Assembly: GCA_002900995.3 (NCBI GenBank)
Contig: CM035305.1
Coordinates: 2,278,467-2,342,466 of the forward strand
Length of the DNA: 64,000 bases
Direction of reading: 5' to 3'
DNA from: Ganoderma boninense
Taxonomy: Eukaryota; Basidiomycota; Agaricomycetes; Polyporales; Polyporaceae
Positions within the stretch are counted from its first letter, which is position 1; each line of letters starts with the position of its first letter. This document shows, piece after piece, positions 34,956-47,128 of the stretch. A model generated the notes under the pieces. That model saw only the letters and a program-made list of their open reading frames with translations, was not told the origin of the DNA and ran no database searches. The position numbers and the translations under genes are program-made.

Positions 34956-37900
34956 CTAATCCGTCTCATCCGTGTGGTAACCAGCGCGGCGCATCGCACC
35001 CAGGCGGTGGCGAGCCGCGTTGAGATCCTTCTCAAGACGGAGGATCTCGACCTGCTGCTCCATCTCGCGGCGTTTGAACTCGAGGACGGCCATATTCTTG
35101 TAGTCGACGTCATCTTCTTGCACCTGCTTCGCGGCGATCGCCTTGACCTGCTTGACAAGTGCCTTGCACGCCTCCGTGACTGCCTTGGCCGCGAGCTCTA
35201 GTCGCTCCTGCGTCTTCGACATGAGGTTCGCCTTCACGCGCGAAGCGGCAACGAGCTGAGCAGTAGCGGCGGCTACCTCGTTCGAGGCGACAATGAGCTG
35301 CTCGAGCGTGTGCGTACCGGACAGGACGCCATCGGCGCTCTCGATGAGAAGGTTCGTCGCAAACGCAACAGCACGCGCTGCGGAGATGAGGCCCTCTGTC
35401 CAGCGGTTGTTGCGCTTGTAGAACTGCTGCGTCGTGCTTGCACCCTTGCCCTGCGCGACGATCTCCTGCTGTGACTCGGTAGCAGCCTTGATGAGCCGTG
35501 CAATCGCGTTTGTGATGGCGAGTGCGGACGCGAGGATGGCGTCGTGGACCTGAATGTCGACCGCGCTGTAACGGGAGGAGTCACGCTGGCGCGACTGGAG
35601 CTGCTCGAGGCGTGCGGTGGCAGCCTCAATGGCCTGCGCGGCACTCAACATCTCCTGCTCGACGAGATCGCCAAGGTCACCGTTGGTTTTCGGGACTGCG
35701 CCAACCTTGCCGCCCTTCGGTACGAGGCCGTCGACGGCCTCGGAGAGCCTAGAGAGCGCTCCACGGACCTCGCCGTTGTTCCGCATCGCGACTTCCTTGC
35801 GCTGAGTTGGCTGGGCAATGAGGTCGAGCTTGTACGACTGAAGGTTGAGGAAGGTTCTGAGGCCGGTGTCACCGGCAGCCTTGGCAACATTGATGAGCTT
35901 GTCGGAGACCTCATCTTCGACGAGACGGGTGATGCCCTTCGTGTTGATGAGAACATCAGCGAGCGACTGGGCTAGCTCGTTCGCGCCCTTGATTACTTCG
36001 ACATGATCACCACCTGCCTCGCCACCGAGATACAGGTTGAAGACAGTTGCGAAGTCGGTTGCGTTATTGACCGCCTTTTCGATCATGGATAGAGTATATT
36101 CAGGAGTAGAGTTGAGGTTGCCGACTTGCGCAGGCGATTCGAGCTCGTAGATGGCTTCGTCAATCTTCGCCACGCATGCATTGAAGATAGAGTCTAGCAA
36201 GGCATTGAGCTAAACCTATCGAGAGCGTATGAAGCCACATACCAATGATCTGGTTCAACTTCTTCCTGTTGTCCAGGATCAACGTATCTATCTGAGCGTT
36301 GGTCGCCTCTTCATTGAGGCCTTGATTCTACGATAACCATTAGGAGGTGCGTAAAGTTACAAGAGGGATGCACATACCTGCTGCGCCTCGTGAAGCTGTT
36401 GAATGGTAGAGTCCATACCCTCCTGAAGGAGAGAAATTTCCTGGTCCTTCTCGTCGCGCAAACGATCGAGGTCACCACTGGCGTTGTCAAGCTTAGACAA
36501 GAGGTCGTCGATCTGCATTTGCTTGGCCTGTCGAAGAATGAGTGTTTGCCCGACGGACAACGGTTATAAGTCCACCTACCCGCAGAGAGTCCTCGAGCTC
36601 TGTGAGTTGACGATTGTACTTAGCAAGGACACCTGAAACTTCGGAGCTCTTCGAGCGACTCGCATCTTCCGCACGCTCGTTGGCGAAGCTGATTTCGCGG
36701 CGCAGCCTGTCGATTTCATCCTTGTGCGCAGACTTCTGGCGATCAAGGTCGAAACGAGCGCGATCACGTTCGCGGATCATGTCGGCCAACTCGAGGTTCT
36801 TCGCCTTGATGTCGCGCTCCATGCGCTCCATCTTGTCGATCGCCTCTTGTGCTGAGTTTGCCTTGAGCTGCATCTGCTTGAACTTGGAGAGCATGTCCAA
36901 GTGCTCTGTGCGGAGCTGGCTGTATAGCTTGGCAAGTGCCTCATACTTCTTTTGCCACATGGCGACCTGGTCCTGAAGCTGGTGGATGAGCTCGTCCTTG
37001 GACATCATCTGGGAGTTGACGTTCGTGGAGACACTACTCAGTTCGCTCTCCAATGCTTTCACTCTCTATGTTTCCCAACCATGAGCGCGTCTCGTGAATG
37101 CGAAAGACGCTAGTCACGAACCCTGTCGTACTGTTCCAGCATGAGCTGATCTCGCTCATACTGCCCGCGCATGCCAAGTAGCTCGCGCTCAAGGTCGTGA
37201 ACTTGCTGAGCTGCCTGATTGCTGTATTGCATCATTTGCTGCTGCATCTGTTGCTGCATGAGTTGCTCCTGAGCCAGCCTCTCCCTCTCTGCCTGTTCGG
37301 CTTGTCGTTGCTCGAACTCGCGTTGCTGTTGCTCCTCGAGCTGCTTGCGACGTCGCTCCTCGTCTTCTCGGGCTGTCCTCAGAGCTGCTTGCTGGTCTTC
37401 ATATTGTTTGAGCATGCGAGCTTGTTCGGCGACATTAGCCGCGTCCGGAGTGGGGGTGGCGGGCGGAGGGGTCTTCACGGGAGCTGTGGTAGGACGAGCG
37501 GGGAGATCGGGAGCGGAGCCGTTGTCCAGCAAGTTTGGTGGCTCCTGCCAAGGAGGTCAGGGTGGGCAACAAGTAATAGTGATGTGTGAAAGCGTACTTG
37601 ACCAAGTTTGGGGACATTAATCAAACCAGTAAGGTACTTCAAGTTGGAACATTCGTAGTAGAATTTACGGAGCGCATAATGTTGCTGACTATAGCGAGAG
37701 CGTAACGGTTCAAGAGCCTCGATGTCATTTGTTCCTACGATCAAGTCAATTACCATCCAATCTAGCATAACGGCAAGAAGTGTACACTCACGGCGATGCA
37801 TAGCACGAAGCATGCTGGTAATGAATCGATAAATTCCCCAGCTCTCCTTCACGAGAGGCACAAGCGCAGATATACGGCACTCGTTGCTTGCGGAATGCCG

Positions 37901-38733
37901 GAAATGGGCGAAGATCATCCTCTGGAAGGAATCAATCTGGTCCTGAAGCCCCATGAGATCAGAAATTGTCTCATAACTACTCATATTGCGTAAGTGAAGC
38001 TCGACGACATGGCCGAAATTGTACACACCCCTCGTTCGGATCGTCGATGCCTTTGAGTGTGATGTACTCCTCATACTCGAAAAGTCCATTGAACTCTGGA
38101 CGGAGTCTATGGAATCTGAGTTTGGCCAGGAGAAATTGTACGTATGTCCTGATGAGAGGGCCATATCCTACGAAGAAGGTCAAAGATTCCGCGTACTGCA
38201 ACAATGAAAGGCCACGCACCTCGCGCCGTCTCTTGACCCGTAGTTCGTGCGCAAGTCTCAAGCCATCCCGTTTGCCCATGAGCCTCCTTGATTGTCTACG
38301 ACCCATCCCTCAGACCCCGATCATAAAGCGATGACGAGGTCAACGTACCACAGGGTGTCCCTCTTGTAACACCTTGTGCACCGTAATAAGGGCCTTGAAC
38401 GTTTGTACTTCATCGGACAGGATGGGTTGCACTCTAAGGCCGGTCCAGAACGATATTGATGAATGGTAATCCCATGTGTAGACGATGCACTCTGGACCCA
38501 GGGTCAACGTGGAGGCACAGTGAAGCGACCAGCGTACGCACTGCGGACATGTTTCTGTTTGGGCGCGGTTTCGTCTGGGTTTGTAGCTTTCTTAATGTTT
38601 ACAACCAGCTCGCCCTCCGCCTTGTCCTTGTCCACCGGTCGAGTCGGATAGTGGACCTCATCGCCATCAATGCCATAGTCGGCCTGGCGTGCACGGGAAC
38701 CCGAATACCTGGCCAAGCAAACCCGTCAGACAT
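34956..38733 (-). CDS. SLA2: SLA2/HIP1R-like endocytic adaptor (ANTH, coiled coil, talin-HAT/I-LWEQ)
   Basis: Links clathrin and PIP2 membranes to actin. Minus-strand order: DKAEGELVVNIKKATNPDET and KHVRKCIVYTWDYHSS (ANTH, split by an intron), FWTGLRVQPILSDEVQTFKA, ITVHKVLQEGHP, FNGLFEYEEYITLKGIDDPN, DLMGLQDQIDSFQRMIFAHF. A Gln/Arg-rich segment with MQQQMQQQMM follows, then a long coiled coil (about 37060-36360). The C-terminal exon holds the I/LWEQ domain: ESPAQVGNLNSTPEYT, HVEVIKGANELAQSLADVLI, RWTEGLISAARAVAFATNLL, LEQLIVASNEVAAATAQLVA, and an end at AGYHTDETD. The start is uncertain. The ATG at 38733 (MSDGFAWPG) precedes the conserved N-terminus but is one base out of frame, so either a 1-nt error or a small first exon is involved. 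The 5' end faces SURF1. Confidence 0.93.
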
Positions 38734-38782
38734 TCTTGCCAGCTACTCTAAGAGGGGAATACAGACATAATTCTGGGGTAAG

Positions 38783-40006
38783 ATGGGGATGGGGAGGGAG
38801 AAAGTGGATGAGGGAAGGTGGTCGAGATTGGAGGTTATAGCCCCCGGCTGCGGACGTACACGGTACAGCGAGGGCGCTCAGCGCTGCCTACGGTCAGTCG
38901 TCTCCACAAACACTGCGCCTTGCGGTGTTCCATTCTCTGTCTTTGCGGCTGCTACCTCATCTGGACTTGGACTATATGCGTCGTCTAGGACGTTTTCTCG
39001 GGCATATCTCTCAGTTTCAACGGCACGGCGCAATGTCACCCTCCCGAAAAGGTCGCTGACCACCGGAAGCACGTCCTCCACGAGCTACAAGGCCAAGCGG
39101 GAACCATGGATCACGCCAACGATGGTTTTGGTCGGCCTCATACCAATATTCACGTTCGCGCTGGGGACCTGGCAAGTGCAACGCCTCAAGTGGAAGGTCG
39201 CGTTTATCGACGAGTTAGAAGAAAAGCTGCAGCGAGAAGCGATGCCCTTGCCATCGCACGTAAAGTATGATGCACTGGACTCATGTTCTCTCATTTCCTC
39301 ATGTCATTATTGTCAAGCCTCGCTGCTCTCCCGGATTTCACTTTTCGAAAAGTCGTCTTGAAAGGCCGCTGGGACACCGCGCATATCATGCTTCTCGGAC
39401 CTCGAGTGCGAGACGGCACCAACGGTTATCACGTTGTTGTTCCCTTCATTCGCTCGGACGGCACAACTGTACTCGTTGATCGTGGTTTCGTTACAAAGGA
39501 ACTCGCTCAGACTGCTAAGCGGCTTCTGATCGGCCGAACAAGGCGAGGTGGAGATCCTCGGCATGCTTCGCACTGCCCAAGCACGCAACTATTTCACTCC
39601 CGAAAACCACCCGGAGAAAGGAGAGTGGTATTGGGCAGATATTGATGCCATGGCTGGATTCGTAGGGGGTCAGGAGGCTGGCGTCCAGCCCGTCTTTGTG
39701 GAGGAAGTCTTTGGTACGTGCCACTATACTCCTGCAGTAATTTATTTTAATAATCCGTCAGAGGGCCATGCCGGAGAGGCATCCTCGCGGTTGGCTCGCG
39801 GTTTCCCCATCGGTAGATCACCATCCGTTGATGTGAGGAATTCGCATGTGTCGTATATTGTCACTGGTGAGACTGCCTACATTTTCAAACTTTTCAATGG
39901 TCGTGCTAAAATAACATTCAGGTACTCACTGTCCGCCTTTACTTCTGTGATGTTTGTCCGTTTGTTGCTGAGACGACGAGCGGCTTTGGCTCGCATACCT
40001 CGGTAG
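38783..40006 (+). CDS. SHY1: SURF1/SHY1 cytochrome c oxidase assembly protein (with apparent indels)
   Basis: Inner-membrane factor for complex IV assembly. Visible: an Arg/Ser-rich mitochondrial presequence, [20 protein letters not shown] (TM1), [20 protein letters not shown], then after an intron (about 39264-39320) [76 protein letters not shown] and [20 protein letters not shown], then the C-terminal [21 protein letters not shown]. Two joints do not keep frame. One extra base near 39534/39535 separates KRLLIG from EQGEVE. One base seems missing at the last exon end near 39865, where the family's invariant T-W-Y would be split by the intron. No sensible intron repairs either. The start codon is uncertain; 38783 is the farthest in-frame ATG. 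Confidence 0.85.
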
Positions 40007-41825
40007 ACAATACGGATCTGACCCATTTCACTTCTCATCAACAATGTGTTCGCCCAAAGCAACACGCGTGCTCATAGTCACCTTCGTGCACGACTGATGA
40101 TATGAGTCTTCACCCGCCGAAAATGACAATTGCTGTGAGTGCGTAGTCTGACTGAGAGTTTACTGTGGGGCTATACTCAGCATCTCCATAATCAGGAGAG
40201 GTCGAGGCGTACCCACGGGACTTGTCGCCACGTTCACCGCCCGATTGTCAGCCAAATATCTATGCGCCATACTCGAGTGGCCATGCCAAGGCCAGTGTTT
40301 GTTTATTCATGTAGGTCCGACTAGCGCTTTGGACGACGATGGACGCCCATCGAGAAGTGTGCAGCATACATAAAGCAACGCCCCATAGATCCTTCTGCGG
40401 ACCCGCCATTTTCTTGTATACAGCAGCAGCACCCCGTCCGCCACTTGAATCGCTGACTCATTGTCTTCACCCTCAGTCTTAACCACACTGTGTGGATCAG
40501 CGCCACCAAATTCGACAAACACCGACCATGATTCCCTCCTCGCCCTACACCCATCCATGTCCGCATACCCTTTATGAACCTCCCGTGGCAAATCAACCGG
40601 GGCAACCTGTGACTAGGCATTCGGCCGAGGCAGGACTCGGCGCAATTCGCCCCGCAAAATGTCCTGAGCAGGAGGTGGTCAAACATTGGTGGTCCCAGTG
40701 TAACGCGGGAGAGGAGAGGGGTTTCCCCGTCCACTCTGTGGAAGGTCTGTGCCCAGTATATTGTATGCTGAATGCGTATTCATTAATGTTCTGTTAGACG
40801 ACAGGCCAATCGTCAGTACAGCGCAAAGACACAAGCGCCACGAAGCGAGGAAAACGAACAATTTATCATACGAGCCAGGAAAACCTTTCCAGTCCGTTGT
40901 CAACATTACGACTCGAATCATGTGTGTCGACCCCCGGCGTCCCCGTCATAAGTCTTCTTCTCTATTGCGGTGTATAGACTCTGTTGGCGGCACGATGCAT
41001 CGTGACTTGCGGATAAGTTCACAGTCGCCTCGGTTTTCCCATAGTGAGAGGCTTTAGCATGCACTATCCTGGAGATAGTCTATGTTAATAAAATCGTTGC
41101 TAATTCGCAGGACATCTGACCGCGGAAGATCCTGAAGACGCTTTCAAGCCTTCATTCGCCCTCCAAGCACCGAAGTGGGCATCGTCCTTCACGATCCCAT
41201 TCATCTTCCCTTCGTCAGAGCCTTTCCAGGCCTTCCTCTCAGCAGTCGCTTGTCGCAGATCCTGCTGCAAATACCATCTCACGGGCCCGCACGTGGAGCG
41301 CTAGCAAGCTATTAAGCCTCGTGAAGCGACTTGCCCCTCTCCCTCGCTTCAACCCATACGGGCGTTCCAGAGCTGACTCCATGTCAGCTATTGTGGATGA
41401 CTATCGCCGAAAGGAGGATCAGGTTTCGCAAAAGTGCCGAAGGAGGTGCAAGTCTGACTCCATGGTTCTCTCGTAATGCGCAGTCTTGTTCATTCAACTT
41501 CATTCTATCTTGGCAAACGCCTCTTAGTTATCAGGTTATTGCTATGTCTATCTCGCTATTCCCTGTACTCATCTTTCTGAAATCTACCACGACAAACGGA
41601 AGGGTTAACATGAGGCACTGCATGCGCATGACCCGTGGTGTCGGATCACAGCTGGCGAATATGGACTGCTGTGCCGCGGGCGCTGAGAGGATGCTTGTGA
41701 TTCCTTGCGACTCGCATTGCGAGTCTGCCTTGACCTTTGCACCGCTGTCGCCATCCTCTGTATCTCCACCATAAACTGGCTCCTACCAACGGGAAGACTC
41801 GCGGACATTTGTTCGAAGGAGATTG
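40007..41825. other. Intergenic region (1.8 kb)
   Basis: Only short ORFs on both strands, none with recognisable motifs. A 60-codon patch at about 41100-41290 looks coding-like on both strands (plus strand GHLTAEDPEDAFKPSFALQA) but is bounded by stops. It may be a gene relic. The right part is the promoter of the coiled-coil gene. Confidence 0.4.
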
Positions 41826-44800
41826 ATGGCAGAGGCTGGGCCATCATCCCCTGCCCGGCCTGTATCTCCGCCTACCACGCCTTCCTCTTCCTCACACCAG
41901 AGAGTTGGACGCATCCACTTCCCCGCCGAGCACACTTCTGCAAACGACAACGGTGCACATGTTGCCCTGCATTCTCTTGGCCTTGGACCTCCCCCTGCTC
42001 TTCGAAAGTCCGTCAATCAACCCGGCTCCTTTTCGTTCCAGCAGGATGACAAGAGGCGGCGGGTCAAGTCTGTCGATGCATCCAATGCTTTCGACCAGGC
42101 ACGCTTTTCAGACGTCCGCCAAGGCCCATCTCCCCGGAGGACTACAAGCTTCAGCAGGAGAGCCGAGCATAGGGAACCGATGTTGAAGGGCGTTGCAACC
42201 GGTATGCTTGAGACGTTCTCCGACGAGTTCGACCTTTGTAAGTTCCTCCGCAAGACAATATATAATGCCAACTCACAGTTCCTTTCTAGCACGAGAAGGT
42301 GTGTCTATGATGGATGCTCGTTCAATATCGGTGTCTTTAATTGCGTCATCATAGACCCCGGCGTTCTTGAAGATGTCCAACGAGCCTTGCGTCTCAAGGC
42401 TCGGCGTGAAGCCCGTCTCAAGGCTCACCCTGCTCCTTTACATGTCGAGACCCCCAACGACGCTGCATCTCTATCTTCTGTATCTGCACGCTCTCTACCT
42501 GGCCAAGCTACCCTGCCCCCTTTCTTTCCACGTCAACCTCGCGTGTCGGGCGACTCTGAAATTGACTTCAGTCCGTCGATCGGGGTTATGCCCTTACATC
42601 CAGTCCCGTCTTCTTCGGATGGTGGCACTACGCTTGATTGGACTACACCTATGATGGACGATGGAAGAGAACGGCGCTGGTCTCTCTCCAAGGGCAAGCG
42701 GAAGTCGAAAGAACAGTCATCCTTCTCAGCCAACAAAGCTGCCGCTGAAAAGCAGGAATCTTTGTATGCCAGTAAGTCCAGTTCTCTACGATTGTGATTG
42801 TGTCACACGTAATCTCACTTTCGCATCATAGCCAAGTTGGAACAGATCCGCGCGACCGTTCAGCCACAAACTCTCCGGAAAGCCGAGATTGTGCGCGACC
42901 AACTCGCTCGCAAGTATACGCTTTTGGTCGCGAACGGCCGGTCTCCTTCCGTATCCATACTAGAGGCGGCTCGCTGGTATAGCAAACAGGATTCTAAAGT
43001 CCGAGCCAGCTTAGATCAGACCGAACGAGTCACATGGATGAAGCACATTTGGGAGAAACATGCGACTCCTGCTGGCGGTCATTCGATGTGGAGTCCTACG
43101 GCCCTCGTTATGGAGGAGTATGTCAGGTCTCGCTCAAGTTCTCAAACTATGGATACCATCCCCGAGAACGAGGTCATTTTGCCGGCGTCGCCCCACACCC
43201 CTTCCTTTTCCGAAGCACGGTCCCCTACCACCAGTTCGTGGATCACCCCTCGCCATTCCTTAGAGGCGGCTATTTCTCGCAAGCGGTCTTCATACGACGT
43301 TTCAGTGTCTTTTGGGCCCTACACTGAACCTGGTCGCGACCCTGGTGGATCTAACTCTCGACGCAGTAGTGACAATCATAAGAATGGGAGAAGCGGAGGA
43401 GACTCGGCGCCGAGCTCTTTGTACAGCATGCTTTCCAGGGGCACCTCTCCGAATAGCAGCCGCAAGCGATTACGTGACTTCGGGAGACGACTCACTCCCC
43501 GTCTTAGCGATGAAGTGCTCTCTCCGCTCAAAACTCGATCTCTGAGAACAGTGGTCATAGTGCGTCGGAAGACGGCGGTCATCCTGGACATCAGAAGGGC
43601 GTTACGGTCCGCGTGTATAGCAGACCAGCTAGCCTTCATCTACACGCTTCCCCACACCCTCCCCCGACTCCGAGCTCTTCCGCAAACGGCGTTTCACACC
43701 CCATTACACCTGAAGCACTCACGACTGCCACACAAAGCAGCACGGTCTTTCCAACGTCTGCTGAGCCTACACCGCGTGCCGAGGTCACTCGGGCCTCTTC
43801 CAGGGAACTAGCGACTATACCCCGACGTCGGCATAGGCGGTCGCTTCCTTCTTCAAGTGACGTTTTTGCGCTGCAGCGGGAGAGACGACAGCGTTCTGCA
43901 GGCGAACACAAGGAGCGCGAGGAATATGAGGCCAAATCTCGGTAAGTGTCAAGATTTATGTGAAGCTCGTTGATGCTAACATGCTTGTAGGGTTCTGAAC
44001 GATACCATGTCTCAGAACTACCGCATGCGCTCCCTGCTGCAGCGCGTGTGCACAAATCTACGTGAATACGATTCAGTGCAGATGAATTTATCGGATATCC
44101 TTCATATATCATACTCCAAGATACCCCAGGAGGTTCTGGACGCCTTCCTCCACGACCCATCCGCAGTGATTGGCAAAACACGGCGGAAACATGGCTGGCG
44201 AGCTGCTGAGGACATCCATCTTCGCGTACAGAGACAGCAGGAGACTCTGCATGCCTACCGATGCTCCCTCCTCGAAAGCGGTTCTATCACTCCTCCACAG
44301 AAGGTGTTCAAGGACCCTGTCGCTAGCCTTATGCAATCTCTAGATCAACTCGCTGCTCAACGCGAATACCTTACACGCAAGGCCGAGGACGTCTCGAGGG
44401 TTTTGAAACATGTCAAGGGGATACAAGCCTCCGTCAAGAAGGAGTACAACGATACCTTGGTCCACACGTCACTAGTCTACCCAGAAGTGCGCCAATGCCT
44501 GCTGTGTTCACACCTGATGATTGCTCATTGCAGTATTAGCTATCTCAAATCGCCGCCTTGGATGAAAACATTAGAAATCATTATCAACAATTTTGGGATA
44601 TTGGTCTGGATGCCCTCACATTTATCCTCGATACCGTTACGCCATTCTGGCGGAACTATGGCAAGGTCATCGGCGAGGACATTCAAGACTTCCTCATCAT
44701 TCCCTTGTACCGGAACGAATTCACTGGCGAGCCGAAAAGATACCCCATCGAGCAATTCCCGCGCCGCTCGCTTCGCCACTGGTGTGGCCTGGCCTTTCTC

Positions 44801-45034
44801 TCCTTTCTCAGTTTTTCGGTCGCTATTCTTCAGACACGCGCTGCCTGGTCTTTGACAGTCAACATCAATCTCCCATGGATCAGCCATATGGGACTACGCT
44901 GGATCATCATCCCCGTTTACGTTATTCTTCTCCTCCTTCAGTGGTGCGCTGTGCTGGTTGAACTCTGTATCCTTGCTGCGCAGGCGGGCGTCATCGTTTG
45001 GTGGATGGGTTGGTTTATCAAGTTGGTCTCATAG
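41826..45034 (+). CDS. Large coiled-coil protein with C-terminal membrane segments, function unknown
   Basis: Starts MAEAGPSSPARPVSPPTTPS. Exon 1 runs to 42237; a 9-nt microexon (42290-42298) is followed by DPGVLEDVQRALRLKARREA. Next come a Ser/Pro-rich part, KLEQIRATVQPQTLRKAEIV, RDQLARKYTLLVANGRSPSV and a long disordered region. A helical part follows: YRMRSLLQRVCTNLREYDSV, EVLDAFLHDPSAVIGKTRRK, HLRVQRQQETLHAYRCSLLE, ASLMQSLDQLAAQREYLTRK. The end is DFLIIPLYRNEFTGEPKRYP, then two or three hydrophobic segments (CGLAFLSFLSFSVAILQ; LRWIIIPVYVILLLLQWCAV; LCILAAQAGVIVWWMGWFIK). Between 43500 and 43620 the frame changes by one; either a 71-nt intron or a missing base fits. The layout (long soluble N-side, C-terminal anchor) suggests a tail-anchored organelle or nuclear-envelope protein, but I recognise no named family. 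Confidence 0.75.
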
Positions 45035-45185
45035 ATCGTAGTGCTGTCGACCATCCTATGCTTGTATTATTATAGTAATACACCGTAACGGCTACTGTAT
45101 CATTCCAATGTGTAGTAAACCATTAAAGGCGTGAAATTATCCTTTGCCGTCACCCTGAAGGGCCCGGATTCGACTGCAGTGTTGC

Positions 45186-47028
45186 TTATTCCGGTACAGT
45201 CGGATGGTTGAAGGGTAGGGATGAGGACGGTGGGGCTGGAACCGAGCTCTGGCTACGGGGAACCGCAGCGGGGGCGCTAGGTCGGGGTGGCTCCATCGGG
45301 ACAAATAAGAATTTCTGAGGACGAGGCGCCACGGCGCTCTCGCGGACCTGTGGAACCTGAGGGACATCTGCTACCGCTTTACCCGCATCTATGCATGTCC
45401 GACAATATCCTGGTAGAATCGGCCTCAGAGGGCATGCATGCAAGAAGCTCGCAAAGCACTCACTTCCTCCCATCATCAACGGGACGTCCGTCTGGCCACA
45501 TGCGTGGCATGCAATCGGGGTCGGTGGCAGAGATGGTTTCGTCTTGAGGGACTGTCGTCGTTTCACCGGTGCTGACTTCACCGGTGCAGGGAACGGCGCA
45601 TCGGATACGATGAGAGTAGGCTTTCGAGAGACCGACTTCCGTTTTGCCCGGTTACTGTCCGCTCCTGGAGGTTTGATAGACTTCATCGTGTATGGGGGCG
45701 CAACAGCCTGAGGCCAAGGGTCAGAAAAGGGAGCAACATCTGATCGGAATGGACGCACGTTTTGAACCTCGGTCAACAGTTCGCCCTCCGGAAGACGATG
45801 TTGCAGATAAGATTGAGGGGCGCTCGCCTTCACCTGTGGTTATAGTCAAATAGTTACTCGGGAAGGTATGCCAAGCGGGAGCTCACCATTTCTACAAGCT
45901 TCGCCTTGCTTTCTTCCATCTTTTGCGAGCCCCCAGCCCATGCCAGTAACAATTCCCACAAGGATTGTGGCATCCTTGAGAAACGGAAGCTCACTACCTC
46001 TGCAGTATGTGTCTCGGGAGCCTGTTCGCTAGATATGTCCGTGTGCGGACTGGAGGATGTGACAGTCGTTGTGATGACCGCATCAGCATACCTCGACCAG
46101 ACGCCCTCAGCAATGCCCACTCGCTCGCAGAAAACATCTCCTCGAGGTAGTATCCATTTGTCGGACGGCCTCTCGTGAAACTCGAGTATAATGTCAAAGG
46201 GTTTCGGCGAAACAGGCCTGAACGGAGGTGCCACAGCCAGACTGGGAGTCGAAGGAATATTTGAGGCTTCAAGCTCCGGGATACCTTCCAGTTGACGCAC
46301 CAGAACGCCGAGCCTCTTAACCTGTTCAGCAGTCGCAGTGCGGTTGATGACCGCACTGAGCAAATTGGCGAGGATGGGGTCTGTCTGTGCGGCGGTTGCT
46401 ACCCTGGAGGAAAGAGCCGGGGTCACATAAGATGACGATGAGCTTGAGGGCGAAGATTGGGACGCCTGTGGATAAGTTGGTGCTACAGAGTGTGAGGGGA
46501 GCGGGGATGTTTGTGTAGCTGTAGGCGTCTTCATTGAATATATGTCTTTTGAAGAGCTAGCAACATACGTTGAGCCTCAGCGCCGCTATGCTGGTCCGCA
46601 GATGGCAGGTAGTGAACTTCGTATACTGCAGTACCGGAGAATATATGCGGCCCAATACGCAAGTCGTACTTCCCATGAGCTTTGATGGTATGGGGAGGAG
46701 GCGTGATTTCCGCGGCTTTGCCTCGAGTCTTGGTAGAGAATTTTGGAAACATCGAGGTAAGCCATTTATTCCGTGCTGTATAAAGGTCAGGGGGGGGCAG
46801 ACAAGGGCATGAAGCGAAGGAGACTCACACTGCCTCAGAGACTGCAACAGGACGAGGCTATATGAGATAACCCAAGCAGGGACAGACCTGAGCTATGTAC
46901 ACAGTTGCAATTCGAGAGACTGACCTTTCCGCGACGCTTCTGAAGTGCAGACCATCTGGAGGCGGACTGTGTTCTTCTAACTCCCATCCAGGCTGGGGGC
47001 CAGTGGGCAAGTCTACTGAGCGTTGCAT
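45186..47028 (-). CDS. Hypothetical protein with C-terminal C-x2-C-x13-C-x2-C zinc finger
   Basis: The start at 47028 gives MQRSVDLPTGPQPGWELEEH, then small exons with VYIAQSLRQS and RNKWLTSMFPKFSTKTRGKA, followed by HTIKAHGKYDLRIGPHIFSG and TAVYEVHYLPSADQ. The central exon (about 45900-46520) has VATAAQTDPILANLLSAVIN, AEQVKRLGVLVRQLEGIP, PFDIILEFHERPSDKWILPR and SLWELLLAWAGGSQKMEE. The C-terminal exons carry a basic stretch and ACHACGQTDVPLMMGG / RYCRTC, a GATA-like treble-clef candidate split by an intron, and end in NHPTVPE. The composition suggests a nuclear, possibly chromatin-associated protein. I do not recognise a named family. About five introns. Its promoter faces BDP1 with a MITE in between. 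Confidence 0.75.
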
Positions 47029-47128
47029 AGGATGTCAGGAGGGTTCAAGCTTGGTTGGGAGCCACTGCCGGGGAACAAAGAGGGCGGTGATGGTAAGTGC
47101 GTAGCTGTGGAGACTGCTCAGTAACTGC

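Noticed and set aside
41100..41290. Coding-like 60-codon patch
   Set aside because: Open on both strands but bounded by stops with no matching exons; at best a relic.
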